Shown: piece after piece, positions 1-9,647 of the stretch
How positions within the stretch are numbered: the first letter of the stretch is position 1
Layout: every line of letters starts with the position of its first letter
From: Endozoicomonas sp. G2_1
Lineage (GTDB): Bacteria > Pseudomonadota > Gammaproteobacteria > Enterobacterales > Alteromonadaceae
Length of the DNA: 64,000 bases
Direction of reading: 5' to 3'
Assembly: GCF_017744155.1 (NCBI RefSeq)
Contig: NZ_JAGHQT010000010.1
Coordinates: 1-64,000, forward strand
Made by a program: the position numbers and the translations under genes
Notes under the pieces: generated by a model
Database searches by the model: none
Seen by the model: only the letters and a program-made list of their open reading frames with translations
What the model was told of the DNA's origin: nothing

Positions 1-50
1 GTCGAGGAATCAGTTGTTATCTATAATCAACGAAGGCCACACATGGCCTT

Positions 51-88
51 AAAATACAAAACGCCCGATGAAGTACATCGAGCGTTTT
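51..88 (-). terminator. Rho-independent terminator of csrA
   Basis: A 13-bp inverted repeat with one mismatch (58-70 with 76-88, loop AAGTA) is followed on the minus strand by TTTTGTATTTT. It lies 43 bp after the csrA stop. A smaller hairpin (AAGGCC/GGCCTT, 33-50) lies just beyond. Seen directly in the sequence; function inferred. Confidence 0.75.
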
Positions 89-130
89 AGCGTAAATAGT
101 GTCAACCTATACTAGGACAACACAGACAGT

Positions 131-331
131 TTAGTAGCTGTTGCCAGGATTTTCGTTGGCATCACCTTTTTCAGACTGTATACGCATGTATATTTCTTCA
201 CGGTGAACAGAAACTTCTTTTGGGGCATTTACACCGATGCGCACTTGATTACCTTTTACACCAAGAACAGTAACAGTTACATCATCACCGATCATTAAGG
301 TTTCACCAACGCGTCTAGTTAAAATTAACAT
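131..331 (-). CDS. csrA: Carbon storage regulator CsrA (66 aa)
   Basis: CsrA is a small dimeric RNA-binding protein that recognises GGA motifs near ribosome-binding sites and controls translation and stability of mRNAs for carbon metabolism, motility and biofilm. The protein begins [18 protein letters not shown] and carries the conserved GxQVRIGV...V(H)REEIY segments in the usual 61-70 aa length. I chose the ATG at 331, which is preceded by AAGGAA. The reading frame stays open upstream to 397, but those 22 codons match nothing in the family. It follows alaS on the same strand, as in E. coli, separated by about 400 bp that must hold its own promoter. Confidence 0.97.
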   Translation of the reverse strand: MLILTRRVGETLMIGDDVTVTVLGVKGNQVRIGVNAPKEVSVHREEIYMRIQSEKGDANENPGNSY

Positions 332-733
332 AACAAGATTCCTTATTTTAAAACTGAGAGATCCACTAATCGTTAAGCCAGTTAAATACCATGCCAATTA
401 AGCTAGTTAAACTAATTTGGTATCAATTTAACGTTAGACAAGTTTTAACCAAAAATATAGTCAAATTACTTGTATGACGATAAAAGCACAACGCTAAGCG
501 TAAATAACAACGAGCAGCTAGTTACTCTGTTATTTTCGACCTATATTAAACAATAAATATCAGGTTTCTGATCAAACCTTACACTATCGATATAATTAAT
601 ATAGCAAAACTAATCAACAAGACCTGAGCTTTTGATTAATTCTTTCAATCATTCTAGCAAATAATTGCTAATACTTCCTAGACAAAAGCTATAATAATGA
701 GCACTTTTTGCTCATTATTATATTAACTTGCTA
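332..733 (-). other. alaS-csrA intergenic region
   Basis: This is 402 bp without a gene. It contains a perfect 12-bp inverted repeat at 692-703/709-720 directly after the alaS stop, which is the likely alaS terminator. The rest is AT-rich and probably carries the csrA promoter or promoters and leader. I could not assign a convincing -35/-10 pair. No aspartokinase gene lies here, unlike in some relatives. Confidence 0.5.
692..720 (-). terminator. Inverted repeat, likely alaS terminator
   Basis: The arms TAATAATGAGCA and TGCTCATTATTA pair perfectly over 12 bp around a 5-nt loop, 13 bp past the alaS stop. The stem is AU-rich and the U-tract on the minus strand is weak, so termination efficiency is uncertain. 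Confidence 0.55.
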
Positions 734-3358
734 TTAGCCGAGCTTTTCGCTGAGCCAGCTGATCGCCGTTTCAAGTGCTTTAGCCAAGTTTTCTGGTTGG
801 CTGCCACCGGCTTGCGCCATGTCAGGTCTACCGCCACCTTTGCCACCGACTTCTTGGGCAGCAACGTTGACTAACTCACCGGCTTTAACAGCACCAGTTA
901 AGTCTTTGGTCACGCCAGCAATTAAGCTCACTTTACTATCAGCTGCCAAACCTAGCACGATAATGCCTGAGCCAATCTTATTCTTAAGCTCATCAACCAT
1001 GCCGCGTAGCGCCTTGGCTTCGCCGTTTTCAAGCGCGGCAACCAGCACCTTAGTACCGTTGATTTCAACCGCTTGACCTAATAGGTCAGAACCAGCTTGA
1101 GAGGCGAGTTTTTGTTTTAATTGCTCGATTTCTTTTTCTAACTGCTTACTGCGATGAATCATTTGCTGAACTTTATCAGTCACAGAGTTGCTATCGGTTT
1201 TCACCAAACCTGCAATATTACTTATCAAATCTGCCTGCTGTTCAGTGTAAACAATTGCGGCTTCACCTGTTACCGCTTCAATACGGCGAACACCAGCAGC
1301 AATACCTTGTTCAGAGGTGATTTTGAATAAACCAATATCACCCGTTTGATCAACGTGTACGCCGCCACACAACTCGGTTGAGAATTCACCTAACGTAACA
1401 ACGCGAACTTCATCGTCGTACTTTTCGCCAAACAGTGCCATTGCACCTTTGGCTTTCGCTTCTTCAATAGGCATTAACTCGGTTTCACGTACTACGTTGC
1501 GGCGAATCTCTGCATTTACCATACGCTCAATAGTACGCAGTTCATCACTCGTTACCGCTTCAAAGTGAGAAAAGTCAAAGCGCAGCTTGTCAGGATCAAC
1601 CAATGAGCCTTTCTGGGTAACATGCTCACCTAACACTTTGCGCAATGCGGCGTGCAAAATATGTGTTGCAGAGTGGTTTTTAATAATCGATTGGCGGCGC
1701 TCAGTATCAATTTCAGCGTGTACTCTTTCATTTAACTGAATAGCACCGTGTGCAATACCTTTGTGGGCAAAGGCATTACCCACTTTTACAGTGTCTTGCA
1801 CTTCAAAACGGTTTTCACCAAGTGTTAAGAATCCCGTGTCCCCTACTTGACCACCTGACTCAGCATAAAAAGGAGTATGGTCTAAAATGACAATCCCCTT
1901 TTGACCTGAGCTCAATTGATTAACGTGTTCACCTTCGGCAAATAGCTCAACTACAGTACCTGTGTACTCAGCTTTGGTGTAACCGTAAAATTTGGTGACT
2001 TGATCTGACTTTAACTGCTCGTTGTAATCGGTACCAAATTGGCTAGCTTGTTGCGCGCGCTCACGCTGCAAGCCCATGGCAACATCAAAACCGTTGTGAT
2101 CAATTCTCAGCTGACGCTCTCGGGCAATATCAGCAGTTAAATCAGCTGGGAAGCCGTAAGTATCGTATAGTTTAAATACGTCATCACCAGAAATAGTGTC
2201 GCCATCAAGATTAGCTAAAATATCTTCAAGCAAAGCCATACCGCGATCTAACGTGCGACCAAACTGCTCTTCTTCAATACGCAACATTTTTTCAATAACG
2301 GCTTGTTGCTGAACTAATTCTGGGTAGGCTTCACCCATTTGATCAATTAGCGCAACCACTAATTTATGGAAGAAGTGACCTTTCGCTTCTAACTTGTGAC
2401 CGTGGCGAATCGCGCGGCGAATTATACGGCGTAATACATACCCGCGACCTTCATTTGAAGGCATTACACCATCGGCGATTAAGAAACTACACGAGCGAAT
2501 GTGATCGGCAATTACGCGCAGTGATTTATGTTCAAAATCATTACATTCAAGCAACTTAGCGGTTTCGCCAATTAAGTGTTGGAAAATATCAATTTCGTAG
2601 TTGCTGTGTACGCCTTGCATAATCGCGGCAATGCGCTCTAAGCCCATACCAGTATCAACAGACGGTTTTGGCAATGGCTCCATCGTGCCGTCAGCATGAC
2701 GGTTGTACTGCATAAAAACTAAGTTCCAAATTTCGATAAAGCGATCGCCGTCTTCTTCTGGCGACCCTGGAGGACCACCCCAAATGTGCTCACCGTGATC
2801 ATAGAAAATTTCAGTACAAGGACCACAAGGGCCTGTGTCACCCATCGCCCAAAAGTTATCTGACTCAAACTTTTTGGTTGGTGATTTGTCGCCAATGCGA
2901 ATAATACGGTCAGCAGGTACACCGACTTGGTTTGCCCAAATGTCGTATGCTTCGTCGTCAGACTCATACACAGTAACTAATAATTTTTGTGCCGGTAAAC
3001 CCAAGGTTTGAGTTAAAAATTCCCAGCCATAAGTAATCGCGTCTTGCTTAAAATAGTCACCAAAACTAAAGTTACCCAGCATTTCAAAAAAGGTGTGATG
3101 ACGAGCAGTATAGCCAACGTTTTCTAAATCGTTGTGCTTACCACCGGCGCGAACACAGCGCTGAGATGATGTTGCACGGGTATAGCTGCGTTTTTCGGCG
3201 CCCAAGAAAACATCTTTAAACTGCACCATACCAGCATTAGTAAACAACAATGTTGCATCGTTACCCGGCACCAAAGAACTACTTTGTACCTTTTGATGTT
3301 GCTTCGAGGCAAAAAAATCTAAAAATGCCTGGCGTATTTCAGCACTGCTTTTAATCAT
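734..3358 (-). CDS. alaS: Alanine--tRNA ligase
   Basis: AlaRS is the cytoplasmic enzyme that charges tRNA-Ala with alanine and hydrolyses mischarged Ser- and Gly-tRNA-Ala. At 874 aa it is almost the same length as E. coli AlaS (876). The class II catalytic core comes first, with [22 protein letters not shown] near residue 62 and [13 protein letters not shown] near 300. The editing domain has the zinc-binding [12 protein letters not shown] near residue 565 and CGGVHV near 665. A C-terminal coiled coil and the C-Ala domain rich in [15 protein letters not shown] end the protein. The start [16 protein letters not shown] aligns with the family. It sits between recX and csrA, as in enterobacteria. 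Confidence 0.98.
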   Translation of the reverse strand: MIKSSAEIRQAFLDFFASKQHQKVQSSSLVPGNDATLLFTNAGMVQFKDVFLGAEKRSYTRATSSQRCVRAGGKHNDLENVGYTARHHTFFEMLGNFSFGDYFKQDAITYGWEFLTQTLGLPAQKLLVTVYESDDEAYDIWANQVGVPADRIIRIGDKSPTKKFESDNFWAMGDTGPCGPCTEIFYDHGEHIWGGPPGSPEEDGDRFIEIWNLVFMQYNRHADGTMEPLPKPSVDTGMGLERIAAIMQGVHSNYEIDIFQHLIGETAKLLECNDFEHKSLRVIADHIRSCSFLIADGVMPSNEGRGYVLRRIIRRAIRHGHKLEAKGHFFHKLVVALIDQMGEAYPELVQQQAVIEKMLRIEEEQFGRTLDRGMALLEDILANLDGDTISGDDVFKLYDTYGFPADLTADIARERQLRIDHNGFDVAMGLQRERAQQASQFGTDYNEQLKSDQVTKFYGYTKAEYTGTVVELFAEGEHVNQLSSGQKGIVILDHTPFYAESGGQVGDTGFLTLGENRFEVQDTVKVGNAFAHKGIAHGAIQLNERVHAEIDTERRQSIIKNHSATHILHAALRKVLGEHVTQKGSLVDPDKLRFDFSHFEAVTSDELRTIERMVNAEIRRNVVRETELMPIEEAKAKGAMALFGEKYDDEVRVVTLGEFSTELCGGVHVDQTGDIGLFKITSEQGIAAGVRRIEAVTGEAAIVYTEQQADLISNIAGLVKTDSNSVTDKVQQMIHRSKQLEKEIEQLKQKLASQAGSDLLGQAVEINGTKVLVAALENGEAKALRGMVDELKNKIGSGIIVLGLAADSKVSLIAGVTKDLTGAVKAGELVNVAAQEVGGKGGGRPDMAQAGGSQPENLAKALETAISWLSEKLG

Positions 3359-3518
3359 GACCTAATCCACTATTTGAAACTATTTATGTTGGCTAGTTAC
3401 TCGGCCAACATAGCTATTAATCTGCTTATTTATTGACTATTTTAACGCATTGATAAACGCGTTTATTTGCTCGATATCAAAGCGGGTTAACACAATGCCA
3501 ACCATTGCGAAAACCTTG

Positions 3519-3950
3519 CTAAGAAATCAAACTGAAAATCTGATCCGAGTCAAAGCCACGCGACTGTAAAAACCGAATGCGCTTCGCCTTATCTTTTTGA
3601 TCTTTAATTTCACTGTCACCAAAGCGCCTATTATACGCAAGCTCAGCTTGATAATACCAATCTATTGTCAGGCTTTCTTTGAGCTCGCTAATCACAGAGC
3701 TACTGACCCCTTTAAAACTCAACTCTTGCTGAATGTAGCGCCAGCCATAGCCCTTGTTAACTCGGCTATTACATGCACTTTCAGCAAAACGGGCATCACT
3801 TTGATAATTCTTATCTTGTAAATACAGCAAGACTTCAGCAATGTCGTCACTGCTAAAGTCTTTTTGTTTGAGCTTATTAGTCAGCTCTTTCGCTGAGTGT
3901 TCGCGCCGCGACAGCAAATCAACGGCGCGGTGCAAGGCTTCAGTATTCAA
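3519..3950 (-). CDS. recX: Regulatory protein RecX
   Basis: RecX is a small helical protein that binds RecA filaments and limits RecA activity. The 143-aa product has the three-helix repeats of the family: AVDLLSRREHSAKELTNKL at the N-terminus, then YLQDKNYQSDARFAES, then GYGWRYIQQELSFKGV. The only in-frame start that fits is TTG at 3950. GAG precedes it and only 27 bp separate it from the upstream gene, which suggests coupling. The odd point is that recA, normally directly upstream, is absent here and a thioredoxin-like gene takes its place. alaS follows downstream. Confidence 0.9.
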   Translation of the reverse strand: MNTEALHRAVDLLSRREHSAKELTNKLKQKDFSSDDIAEVLLYLQDKNYQSDARFAESACNSRVNKGYGWRYIQQELSFKGVSSSVISELKESLTIDWYYQAELAYNRRFGDSEIKDQKDKAKRIRFLQSRGFDSDQIFSLIS

Positions 3951-3977
3951 TCGGTACTCAACTAATACACTAAATTG

Positions 3978-4838
3978 CTAATACATTAACGTGTAAAGCT
4001 TACGACGAAACTTAGTCGCCAAAGCATCGCCATCGGGCAAGGCTTTTAACACGTCGAGCAATAGCTCTTTGCTTTCGCTGTCGGCGCGATCTTTTTGTAC
4101 TTGTCGAAACAATACGGTCAAAGCATCTTCGTGACGATTCACTTGGCTGTACTGCGCGGCTAATTGCTGCACTACCGCTTTATCATCGGGTGATTCTGCA
4201 TATTGTGCTTCAAGCGCTTGAATTTCAGGTGAATCAGCCGCTTGGTTAGCCAGCTCGAGCTTAGCGAGTAGTGCTTGGTAATCACTGTCTTGGTCAACCA
4301 TTTTAATGGTGCCAAGCAGCTGTTCTGCCTCATCGATTTTACCCACTTGTAAACAACTATCGGCAAGCACTAATTTGATATCAGCGCGCTCACTGTCGAG
4401 TTGGTAAGCTTGCATCGCAGCACTGTAGGCTTGATTAGCATCTTGATCGAGTAAAGCTTGTTTTGCTTGCGCCAGTAAATTGTCTTGCGGCTTAGGCAAA
4501 TGCTTGTCTAAAAACGCCTGAATGGTTTCATCGGTTTGCGGACCAGCAATACCATCGATTGGCTGACCATCTTTAACCACAACTGCCGTTGGTAAACTTT
4601 GAATACCGAACTGCATCGCGATTTGCTGCTGCGCTTGGCAATCAACGGTGGCGTAAATCAAATGATCGTCGAAACCGGCAGTTTTAGCGGCAAGCTTGTC
4701 TCTTAGCTCAACACTTTCTGGCATTTGCTCCGCCCAAAAATCAACAAAAACTAATTTTTGCTTTGATTCTTCGAGCAAAATTTGCTGAAAATTTTCTGGG
4801 GTAATTGCAACTGTATGACTACTCACGGCACCATCCAT
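3978..4838 (-). CDS. cnoX: Thioredoxin-fold TPR co-chaperone CnoX (YbbN)
   Basis: The 286-aa protein has an N-terminal thioredoxin fold (residues 10-110) followed by TPR-like helices (residues 115-285), which is the CnoX/YbbN architecture. In E. coli CnoX is a holdase that delivers unfolded proteins to GroEL/ES and DnaK after hypochlorite stress. The active-site position reads W35-A-E-Q-M-P-E, so both thioredoxin cysteines and the SxxC cysteine of E. coli CnoX are missing. The cysteine equivalent to E. coli C63 is kept in TVDCQAQ (C67). A redox-inactive chaperone that may still bond to clients through C67 is inferred. It is located between uppP and recX on the same strand. Confidence 0.87.
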   Translation of the reverse strand: MDGAVSSHTVAITPENFQQILLEESKQKLVFVDFWAEQMPESVELRDKLAAKTAGFDDHLIYATVDCQAQQQIAMQFGIQSLPTAVVVKDGQPIDGIAGPQTDETIQAFLDKHLPKPQDNLLAQAKQALLDQDANQAYSAAMQAYQLDSERADIKLVLADSCLQVGKIDEAEQLLGTIKMVDQDSDYQALLAKLELANQAADSPEIQALEAQYAESPDDKAVVQQLAAQYSQVNRHEDALTVLFRQVQKDRADSESKELLLDVLKALPDGDALATKFRRKLYTLMY

Positions 4839-4899
4839 TTAACTTGTAAATTTAACTTTTAAGAAATCTAATCAATAATATTGGGACAAAATCGCAATT

Positions 4900-5724
4900 T
4901 TAAAGCACGTACCAAAGTAATACTGCGCCGAGTACTAAACGATAAATGACAAACGGCATCATACCGATTTTGTTGACCAAGATTAAAAAGTAGTGGATAC
5001 AGGCGTAAGCACTAACAAAGGCCAATACCGCGCCCATGCTCATTGCTGTCCAATCGACGACTTCACTACCCGTGATAAGTTTCAAGGTCATGTAACCACC
5101 GGCCATCGCAATGGTCGGAATCGACATTAAAAACGAGAAGCGCGCGGCGTTTTCACGGCTCAAGCCCAACATTAGACCAGCGGTCATGGTGATACCTGAG
5201 CGCGATGTCCCCGGAATAATGGCAAGCGCTTGGGCAAAGCCAATGATCATCGCCTTTTTAAAGGTAAAGTCTTCAAGCGAGACATTTTGCTTAGCTTTAA
5301 TATCGACAACGCCAAGCAGTAAACCAAAAACAATGGTAGTAATGGCAATTACCAGTGCCGAACGCAAGTTAGCGTCGATAAAATCCGCTCCGAAAAAGCC
5401 AAACAAACCAGCGGGAATAGTGGCAAACAAAATCCACCAAGCCAGGCGACCATTGAGTTTTTCTTCTGCGGTTAGTGCGGCGTCATCTTCTTTATTAGGC
5501 GTTAAGGTCGCGTACCAAGCGACTAAAATATCGCGAATTTCTTTGCGAAAATACGAGCATACCGCCACTAACGAACCGACGTGAACGGCAACATCAAAGC
5601 CCATACCTTGGTCAGCCCAGCCAAGCAGCTGCGATGGCAAAATAAGATGCGCCGAGCTAGAAATAGGCAAAAACTCGGTTAATCCTTGAATTAGCGCCAA
5701 CAGTAAAACTTCAATCGTACTCAT
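4900..5724 (-). CDS. uppP: Undecaprenyl-diphosphatase UppP (BacA)
   Basis: This integral membrane enzyme removes a phosphate from undecaprenyl pyrophosphate so that the lipid carrier can be reused for peptidoglycan and other surface polymers. Loss or excess affects bacitracin sensitivity. The 274-aa sequence shows both BacA signatures: GLTEFLPISSSAHLIL at residues 14-29 and PGTSRSGITMTAG in the middle. It has about eight hydrophobic segments. It lies downstream of folB-folK, a neighbourhood shared with E. coli (folB-bacA). Confidence 0.97.
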   Translation of the reverse strand: MSTIEVLLLALIQGLTEFLPISSSAHLILPSQLLGWADQGMGFDVAVHVGSLVAVCSYFRKEIRDILVAWYATLTPNKEDDAALTAEEKLNGRLAWWILFATIPAGLFGFFGADFIDANLRSALVIAITTIVFGLLLGVVDIKAKQNVSLEDFTFKKAMIIGFAQALAIIPGTSRSGITMTAGLMLGLSRENAARFSFLMSIPTIAMAGGYMTLKLITGSEVVDWTAMSMGAVLAFVSAYACIHYFLILVNKIGMMPFVIYRLVLGAVLLWYVL

Positions 5725-5813
5725 GTAAACTCATTATCCTTTAACTCAATCTCTGTACTAATATCTTCACGCCATCAGTACAGGTATCAATGTTTGCTAA
5801 AAATCTTTTATAT

Positions 5814-6341
5814 TCACCAAATAGCCGGGACTTTTTTAATCGCTTGCTGATCAATAAAATCACTGGTTTGTTGCTGTTCATTCGTTTTTAAACGCTGAGA
5901 AAAATCTTGCCAAAGCACGCGATAAGACTTTTTCAAGACCGGATGCTCTAACTCTGGTGCTAATTCAGCTAACGGCAGTAAAACAAATGCGCGACTAGTG
6001 ATTTCAGCTCTCGGCAATTGCACCGGTTGTTCTAGCACTAAATCATCGTATAACAAGATGTCGATATCGAGCGTTCGCGGGCTAAACTTAACCGCATTTT
6101 CCGGTCTGCCATAGCGAAACTCTAGGTCGCGCAAAAAACTGGCAACATGCTCCAAACTCATGTCAGTGTCAACGGCAGCAACTAAGTTGTAAAAAGCAGC
6201 GCCTTCAAAACCGACCGCTTGACACTCGTACAAAGATGACAGTGTTAACTGACCAAACTTGTGTTTAAGTTCATCTATCGCAGCCAGTATGTGTTTATCT
6301 CGGTCAATATTACTGCCAAGCGACAAATACACCCGTGCCAT
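5814..6341 (-). CDS. folK: 2-amino-4-hydroxy-6-hydroxymethyldihydropteridine pyrophosphokinase
   Basis: FolK transfers pyrophosphate from ATP to 6-hydroxymethyl-7,8-dihydropterin in folate synthesis. The 175-aa protein starts MARVYLSLGSNIDRD and contains FYNLVAAVDT, the FGRPENAVKFSPRTLDIDIL-type motif (here RYGRPENAVKFSPRTLDIDI) and LPRAEITSRAFVLLPLAELAP, all typical of HPPK. Its start overlaps the folB stop by one base, so it is translated together with the preceding enzyme of the same pathway. Confidence 0.96.
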   Translation of the reverse strand: MARVYLSLGSNIDRDKHILAAIDELKHKFGQLTLSSLYECQAVGFEGAAFYNLVAAVDTDMSLEHVASFLRDLEFRYGRPENAVKFSPRTLDIDILLYDDLVLEQPVQLPRAEITSRAFVLLPLAELAPELEHPVLKKSYRVLWQDFSQRLKTNEQQQTSDFIDQQAIKKVPAIW

Positions 6342-6736
6342 TAGTTAACTGTTCCACAAAGCGGCGACACCGAAACACCAAAATCGTCAGCACTGCGCTC
6401 TATCTGAACCCCAACGCTATCGGCATCGTGCACGGCGGTTGGTTTGTGAATCGTTAATTTAAGCCAAGGCAATTGGTATTGAACAATTAAGTGCTTAGCT
6501 AAGCGTTCAGCTAGTGTTTCCAGTAAATCAACGGGATTGGCATTGGCAAATACACTTACTTCTTCAGAAACAGCTGCATAGTCTAGCGTTTTTGCCAATT
6601 CATCGTTCTGTGCTGCAGGTTTAATATTCCAGCCCATTTCTAGGTCAAAGACCAACCCCTGCTTAATTTGTTTTTCCCAATCGTAGAATCCGATCGTGGT
6701 TTGTACTTTTAAGCCGCGAATAAATACTTTATCCAT
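6341..6736 (-). CDS. folB: Dihydroneopterin aldolase
   Basis: FolB converts 7,8-dihydroneopterin to 6-hydroxymethyl-7,8-dihydropterin, the step just before FolK. The N-terminus DKVFIRGLKVQTTIGFYDWEKQIKQ and the later THKPTAVHDADSVGVQIER region are diagnostic. I place the start at ATG 6736. A TTG two codons upstream (6742) is also possible and sits 5 nt after GGGG, so the choice is not certain. The folB-folK pair ends against the divergent plsY; about 145 bp between them must hold both promoters. Confidence 0.95.
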   Translation of the reverse strand: MDKVFIRGLKVQTTIGFYDWEKQIKQGLVFDLEMGWNIKPAAQNDELAKTLDYAAVSEEVSVFANANPVDLLETLAERLAKHLIVQYQLPWLKLTIHKPTAVHDADSVGVQIERSADDFGVSVSPLCGTVN

Positions 6737-6881
6737 TAGCAAAATGACCCCAATTGTTTCGCTAAGAAAAAAACAGCTCGCAGTTTACCTGCCAATAGTA
6801 ATAAAAACTAGTAAAAGCCAATAACTAAGCGATACAATAGAAAGACTTTTTCAACAGGCAGCAATAAACGGAATTATCAGG

Positions 6882-7457
6882 GTGTTATTAAACGTTTTAA
6901 TGATCATCGTTGCATATTTAATTGGCTCTATCTCTAGTGCCATAGTGATCTGCCGCCTGCTCAATTTACCCGACCCACGCTCAACAGGTTCTAATAACCC
7001 AGGTGCGACTAATGTCTTGCGTATCAGCAATAAACCAACGGCTGCTTGTGTGCTGTTTTTTGATATTTTAAAAGGCACTATTCCGGTCTGGGGCGCTTAT
7101 TTCTTGGGTCTAACGCCAATATCGCTAGGGCTCATAGCAGTTGCCGCCTGTCTAGGCCACATGTACCCAATATTCTTCAACTTTGATGGTGGTAAAGCGG
7201 TAGCCACGGCTTTTGGCGTCTTGTTGCCAATAGGCATAGATTTGGGGGCGCTGCTTATACTTACTTGGTTATTAGTGGCTAAAGGTACGCGCTACTCGAG
7301 CCTCGCCGCGATTGTTACCGTCAGCTTAGCACCGTTATACACTTGGCTGTTGAAACCACTTTATGTTTATCCAGTGTTAATGTTGTCGGTGCTGATTGTG
7401 TTTCGGCACCATGAGAATATTAAACGCTTGCTCAATGGCACCGAAAACAAGCTGTAA
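6882..7457 (+). CDS. plsY: Acyl-phosphate glycerol-3-phosphate acyltransferase PlsY
   Basis: PlsY is a polytopic inner-membrane enzyme that acylates glycerol-3-phosphate from acyl-phosphate, the first step of phospholipid synthesis. The 191-aa sequence has the family motifs: [15 protein letters not shown], then [12 protein letters not shown], then [18 protein letters not shown]. The start given is GTG (6882) with GGAA upstream; an internal ATG at 6900 is a realistic alternative. It is divergent from folB and converges on tsaD with a 1-bp gap, as in the E. coli ygiH neighbourhood. Confidence 0.95.
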   Translation: MLLNVLMIIVAYLIGSISSAIVICRLLNLPDPRSTGSNNPGATNVLRISNKPTAACVLFFDILKGTIPVWGAYFLGLTPISLGLIAVAACLGHMYPIFFNFDGGKAVATAFGVLLPIGIDLGALLILTWLLVAKGTRYSSLAAIVTVSLAPLYTWLLKPLYVYPVLMLSVLIVFRHHENIKRLLNGTENKL

Positions 7458-7458
7458 G

Positions 7459-8499
7459 TTAACTCTTAACAGGTGGCAAAGTATCTAACGGCCAACGAGG
7501 TTTTGCTTTAAAGGTTAAATCGGCAAACACACCTGCTTTTAAGCGCTGCATACCGGCATAGGCAATCATTGCACCGTTGTCGGTGCAAAACTCAGGACGC
7601 GGATAAAAAACATTGCCACCGAGTTTTTGGGCGGTTACCGCTAATTTTTCTCGCAGGCTAGTATTGGCGCTCACTCCACCAGCAATAACCAAACGATTTA
7701 AACCACAGTGTTCAAGCGCCCGCTTACACTTTATTGATAGTGTATCTACAACTGCTTCTTGGAAGGCATAAGCAATATCAGCGTGAGTTTGAGCTAACTG
7801 CTCAGCACTCAATCCTTCATGAACTTCTTTGTGAATTGTATTGGCGGCAAAGGTTTTTAAACCACTAAAACTAAAATCAAGACCAGGTCTGTCAGTCATC
7901 GGTCTTGGAAACTTAAAACGACCTTTAGTGCCCTGCTCCGCCATTTTGGCCAACACAGGCCCGCCCGGATAATCGAGCCCTAGCAGTTTTGCCGTTTTAT
8001 CAAAGGCTTCACCGGCGGCGTCATCAACAGACTCACCTAGCATTTCGTATTCGCCGATGCCGTCCACTCGTACCAACATAGTGTGACCACCAGAAACTAG
8101 TAACGCGACAAATGGAAATTCTGGCGGTGTCTCTTCCAACATTGGCGCAAGTAAGTGCCCTTCCATGTGGTGCACAGGTACTGCGGGTAAATCCCAACCA
8201 TAGGCTAAGCTGCGACCAATTGAACACCCCACTAACAGAGCACCAACTAATCCCGGGCCGGCAGTGTAAGCGACACCATCTAAGTCTTGTGGCGTTAACT
8301 TGGCGTCAGCTAATACTTCTTTTACCAAAGGAATAGTTTTGCGAACGTGATCTCGAGAGGCCAACTCAGGAACAACACCGCCATAGTCAGCATGAACTTT
8401 AATCTGACTATATAAACGATGTGACAAAATGCCTTGCTCTTCGTCATAAATCGCAATGCCAGTTTCGTCACATGAAGTTTCAATACCGAGAATTCGCAT
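7459..8499 (-). CDS. tsaD: tRNA N6-threonylcarbamoyladenosine transferase subunit TsaD
   Basis: TsaD, with TsaB and TsaE, transfers the threonylcarbamoyl group from TC-AMP to A37 of ANN-decoding tRNAs. The 346-aa protein has the ASKHA-fold start [18 protein letters not shown], the metal-binding [11 protein letters not shown] motif, the [11 protein letters not shown] and [17 protein letters not shown] segments, and a C-terminal [12 protein letters not shown]. Start and length match the family (about 337-345). It is transcribed away from rpsU, the classic divergent arrangement in gammaproteobacteria. Confidence 0.97.
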   Translation of the reverse strand: MRILGIETSCDETGIAIYDEEQGILSHRLYSQIKVHADYGGVVPELASRDHVRKTIPLVKEVLADAKLTPQDLDGVAYTAGPGLVGALLVGCSIGRSLAYGWDLPAVPVHHMEGHLLAPMLEETPPEFPFVALLVSGGHTMLVRVDGIGEYEMLGESVDDAAGEAFDKTAKLLGLDYPGGPVLAKMAEQGTKGRFKFPRPMTDRPGLDFSFSGLKTFAANTIHKEVHEGLSAEQLAQTHADIAYAFQEAVVDTLSIKCKRALEHCGLNRLVIAGGVSANTSLREKLAVTAQKLGGNVFYPRPEFCTDNGAMIAYAGMQRLKAGVFADLTFKAKPRWPLDTLPPVKS

Positions 8500-8746
8500 A
8501 ATGGATAAAATACCGCTGATAACTGATAAAAAATAGAAGCGGCGATTTTACCCGTGAATGCCTATTTTCACCAGATTAATTTAATCTAGGTTGCAATATC
8601 ACTTTACAAAGGGAGGATTAAAGCCTAGAATGCCGCACCCATTTTTGATAGAGCGGGTGAGGATAAGGTTAAAAAGCAGTAAATTGTGCTGTATTTAGCT
8701 GATTTCTATCACCGATTTATATAGATATATTAAGGTAAGAGGCAAC

Positions 8747-8962
8747 ATGCCAGTAATTAAAGTAAGAGAAAACGAACCATTTGACGTAGCACTACGTCGT
8801 TTCAAACGTTCATGTGAAAAAGCAGGTATCCTTTCAGAAGTTCGTCGTCGCGAGTCTTATGAAAAACCAACTTGGGAACGTAAGCGTAAAAAAGCTGCCG
8901 CTGTTAAGCGTCACGCTAAAAAAGTTTCTCGTGAGAACGCTCGCCGCGTTCGCATGTACTAA
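8747..8962 (+). CDS. rpsU: 30S ribosomal protein S21
   Basis: S21 is the small basic protein of the 30S platform that helps mRNA binding at initiation. The 71-aa sequence [20 protein letters not shown]...[12 protein letters not shown] is nearly invariant in gammaproteobacteria. AAGAGG lies 5 nt before the ATG. It is the first gene of the macromolecular-synthesis region (rpsU, yqeY, dnaG, rpoD). The upstream gap to tsaD (8500-8746) must contain its promoter; TTGTGC (8684) and TATCAC (8707) with a 17-bp spacer are a possible pair. Confidence 0.98.
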   Translation: MPVIKVRENEPFDVALRRFKRSCEKAGILSEVRRRESYEKPTWERKRKKAAAVKRHAKKVSRENARRVRMY

Positions 8963-8991
8963 TAGCTTTCTTACCTTATTGAGTGATGAGT

Positions 8992-9438
8992 ATGAGTTTA
9001 CTCAACCAACTCAAAGATGAAATGAAAGTCGCCATGCGCGCTAAAGACAAAGATCGTCTTGGCGTAATTCGCATGGCGTTAGCAGCGATTAAGCAAGTCG
9101 AAATCGACAATAAAACCGAGTTAGACGATAACGCAATTATTGCGGTGTTAACCAAAATGGTAAAACAGCGCAAAGATTCGATTGAAATGTTTAAACAAGG
9201 TGGTCGTGAAGACATGGCTGCGGCAGAAGCTGCCGAAGTTGCTGCGCTAGAAACATTTTTACCCCAACCGTTAACTGATGACGAAATTGCGCAACACATT
9301 GCCGATGCCATTAGCGAAACGGGCGCCAGTTCAATGGCGGATATGGGAAAAGTTATGGGCATTTTAAAGCCAGCCTTGCAAGGCAAAGCTGATTTAGGTG
9401 CTGTAAGTGGTAAAGTAAGAGCTGCATTAAACAGCTAA
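8992..9438 (+). CDS. GatB/YqeY domain protein
   Basis: A 148-aa YqeY-family protein related to the C-terminal tRNA-binding domain of GatB, often found between rpsU and dnaG. Its function is not firmly known; an RNA- or tRNA-binding role is inferred from the domain. The sequence MSLLNQLKDEMKVAMRAKDKDRLGVIRMALAAIK and the C-terminal MGKVMGILKPALQGKADLGAVSGKVRAAL are typical. In-frame GTG (8983) and ATG (8986) codons lie just upstream; I prefer ATG 8992, which has TGAG 8 nt before it. Confidence 0.9.
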   Translation: MSLLNQLKDEMKVAMRAKDKDRLGVIRMALAAIKQVEIDNKTELDDNAIIAVLTKMVKQRKDSIEMFKQGGREDMAAAEAAEVAALETFLPQPLTDDEIAQHIADAISETGASSMADMGKVMGILKPALQGKADLGAVSGKVRAALNS

Positions 9439-9455
9439 TTAATCACTACTAAAAG

Positions 9456-9514
9456 GATGAATTAGCGCTCCTTGTCATCCATGACACCGCGCTATACCGT
9501 TCATCCTGAACATA
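9456..9514. repeat. Diverged copy of the 51-bp REP-like repeat
   Basis: The sequence CGCTCCTTGTCATCCATGAC...TATACCGTTCATCCTGAACAT matches the two tandem copies at 13465-13575 with a few substitutions. It lies right after yqeY and directly before a terminator, as the other pair lies after rpoD and before a terminator. It contains the short palindromes TCATCCATGA and GTTCA/TGAAC. Confidence 0.75.
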
Positions 9515-9552
9515 AGGCCGCACTATCTTTGATAATGCGGCCTTATTTTTTT
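9513..9552 (+). terminator. Rho-independent terminator after yqeY
   Basis: TAAGGCCGCA and TGCGGCCTTA form a 10-bp perfect stem around a 13-nt loop, followed by TTTTTTT. It separates rpsU-yqeY from dnaG and implies that dnaG is read by partial read-through or from its own promoter at 9553-9647. Confidence 0.85.
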
Positions 9553-9647
9553 AGATAAAAATTGCCGTCGACTTTTCCTGACAGACAATTATTTTCATGT
9601 AAAATAATCACTCTTTAACGTATTACTCCTTCACAAAAATAGGTTAT

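Noticed and set aside
332..397. N-terminal extension of csrA by 22 codons
   Set aside because: The residues match no CsrA, and the internal ATG at 331 has a good AAGGAA ribosome-binding site.
5111..5584. 157-codon open frame antisense to uppP
   Set aside because: It lies fully inside a well-conserved gene, its protein resembles nothing known, and its composition follows codon periodicity of uppP.
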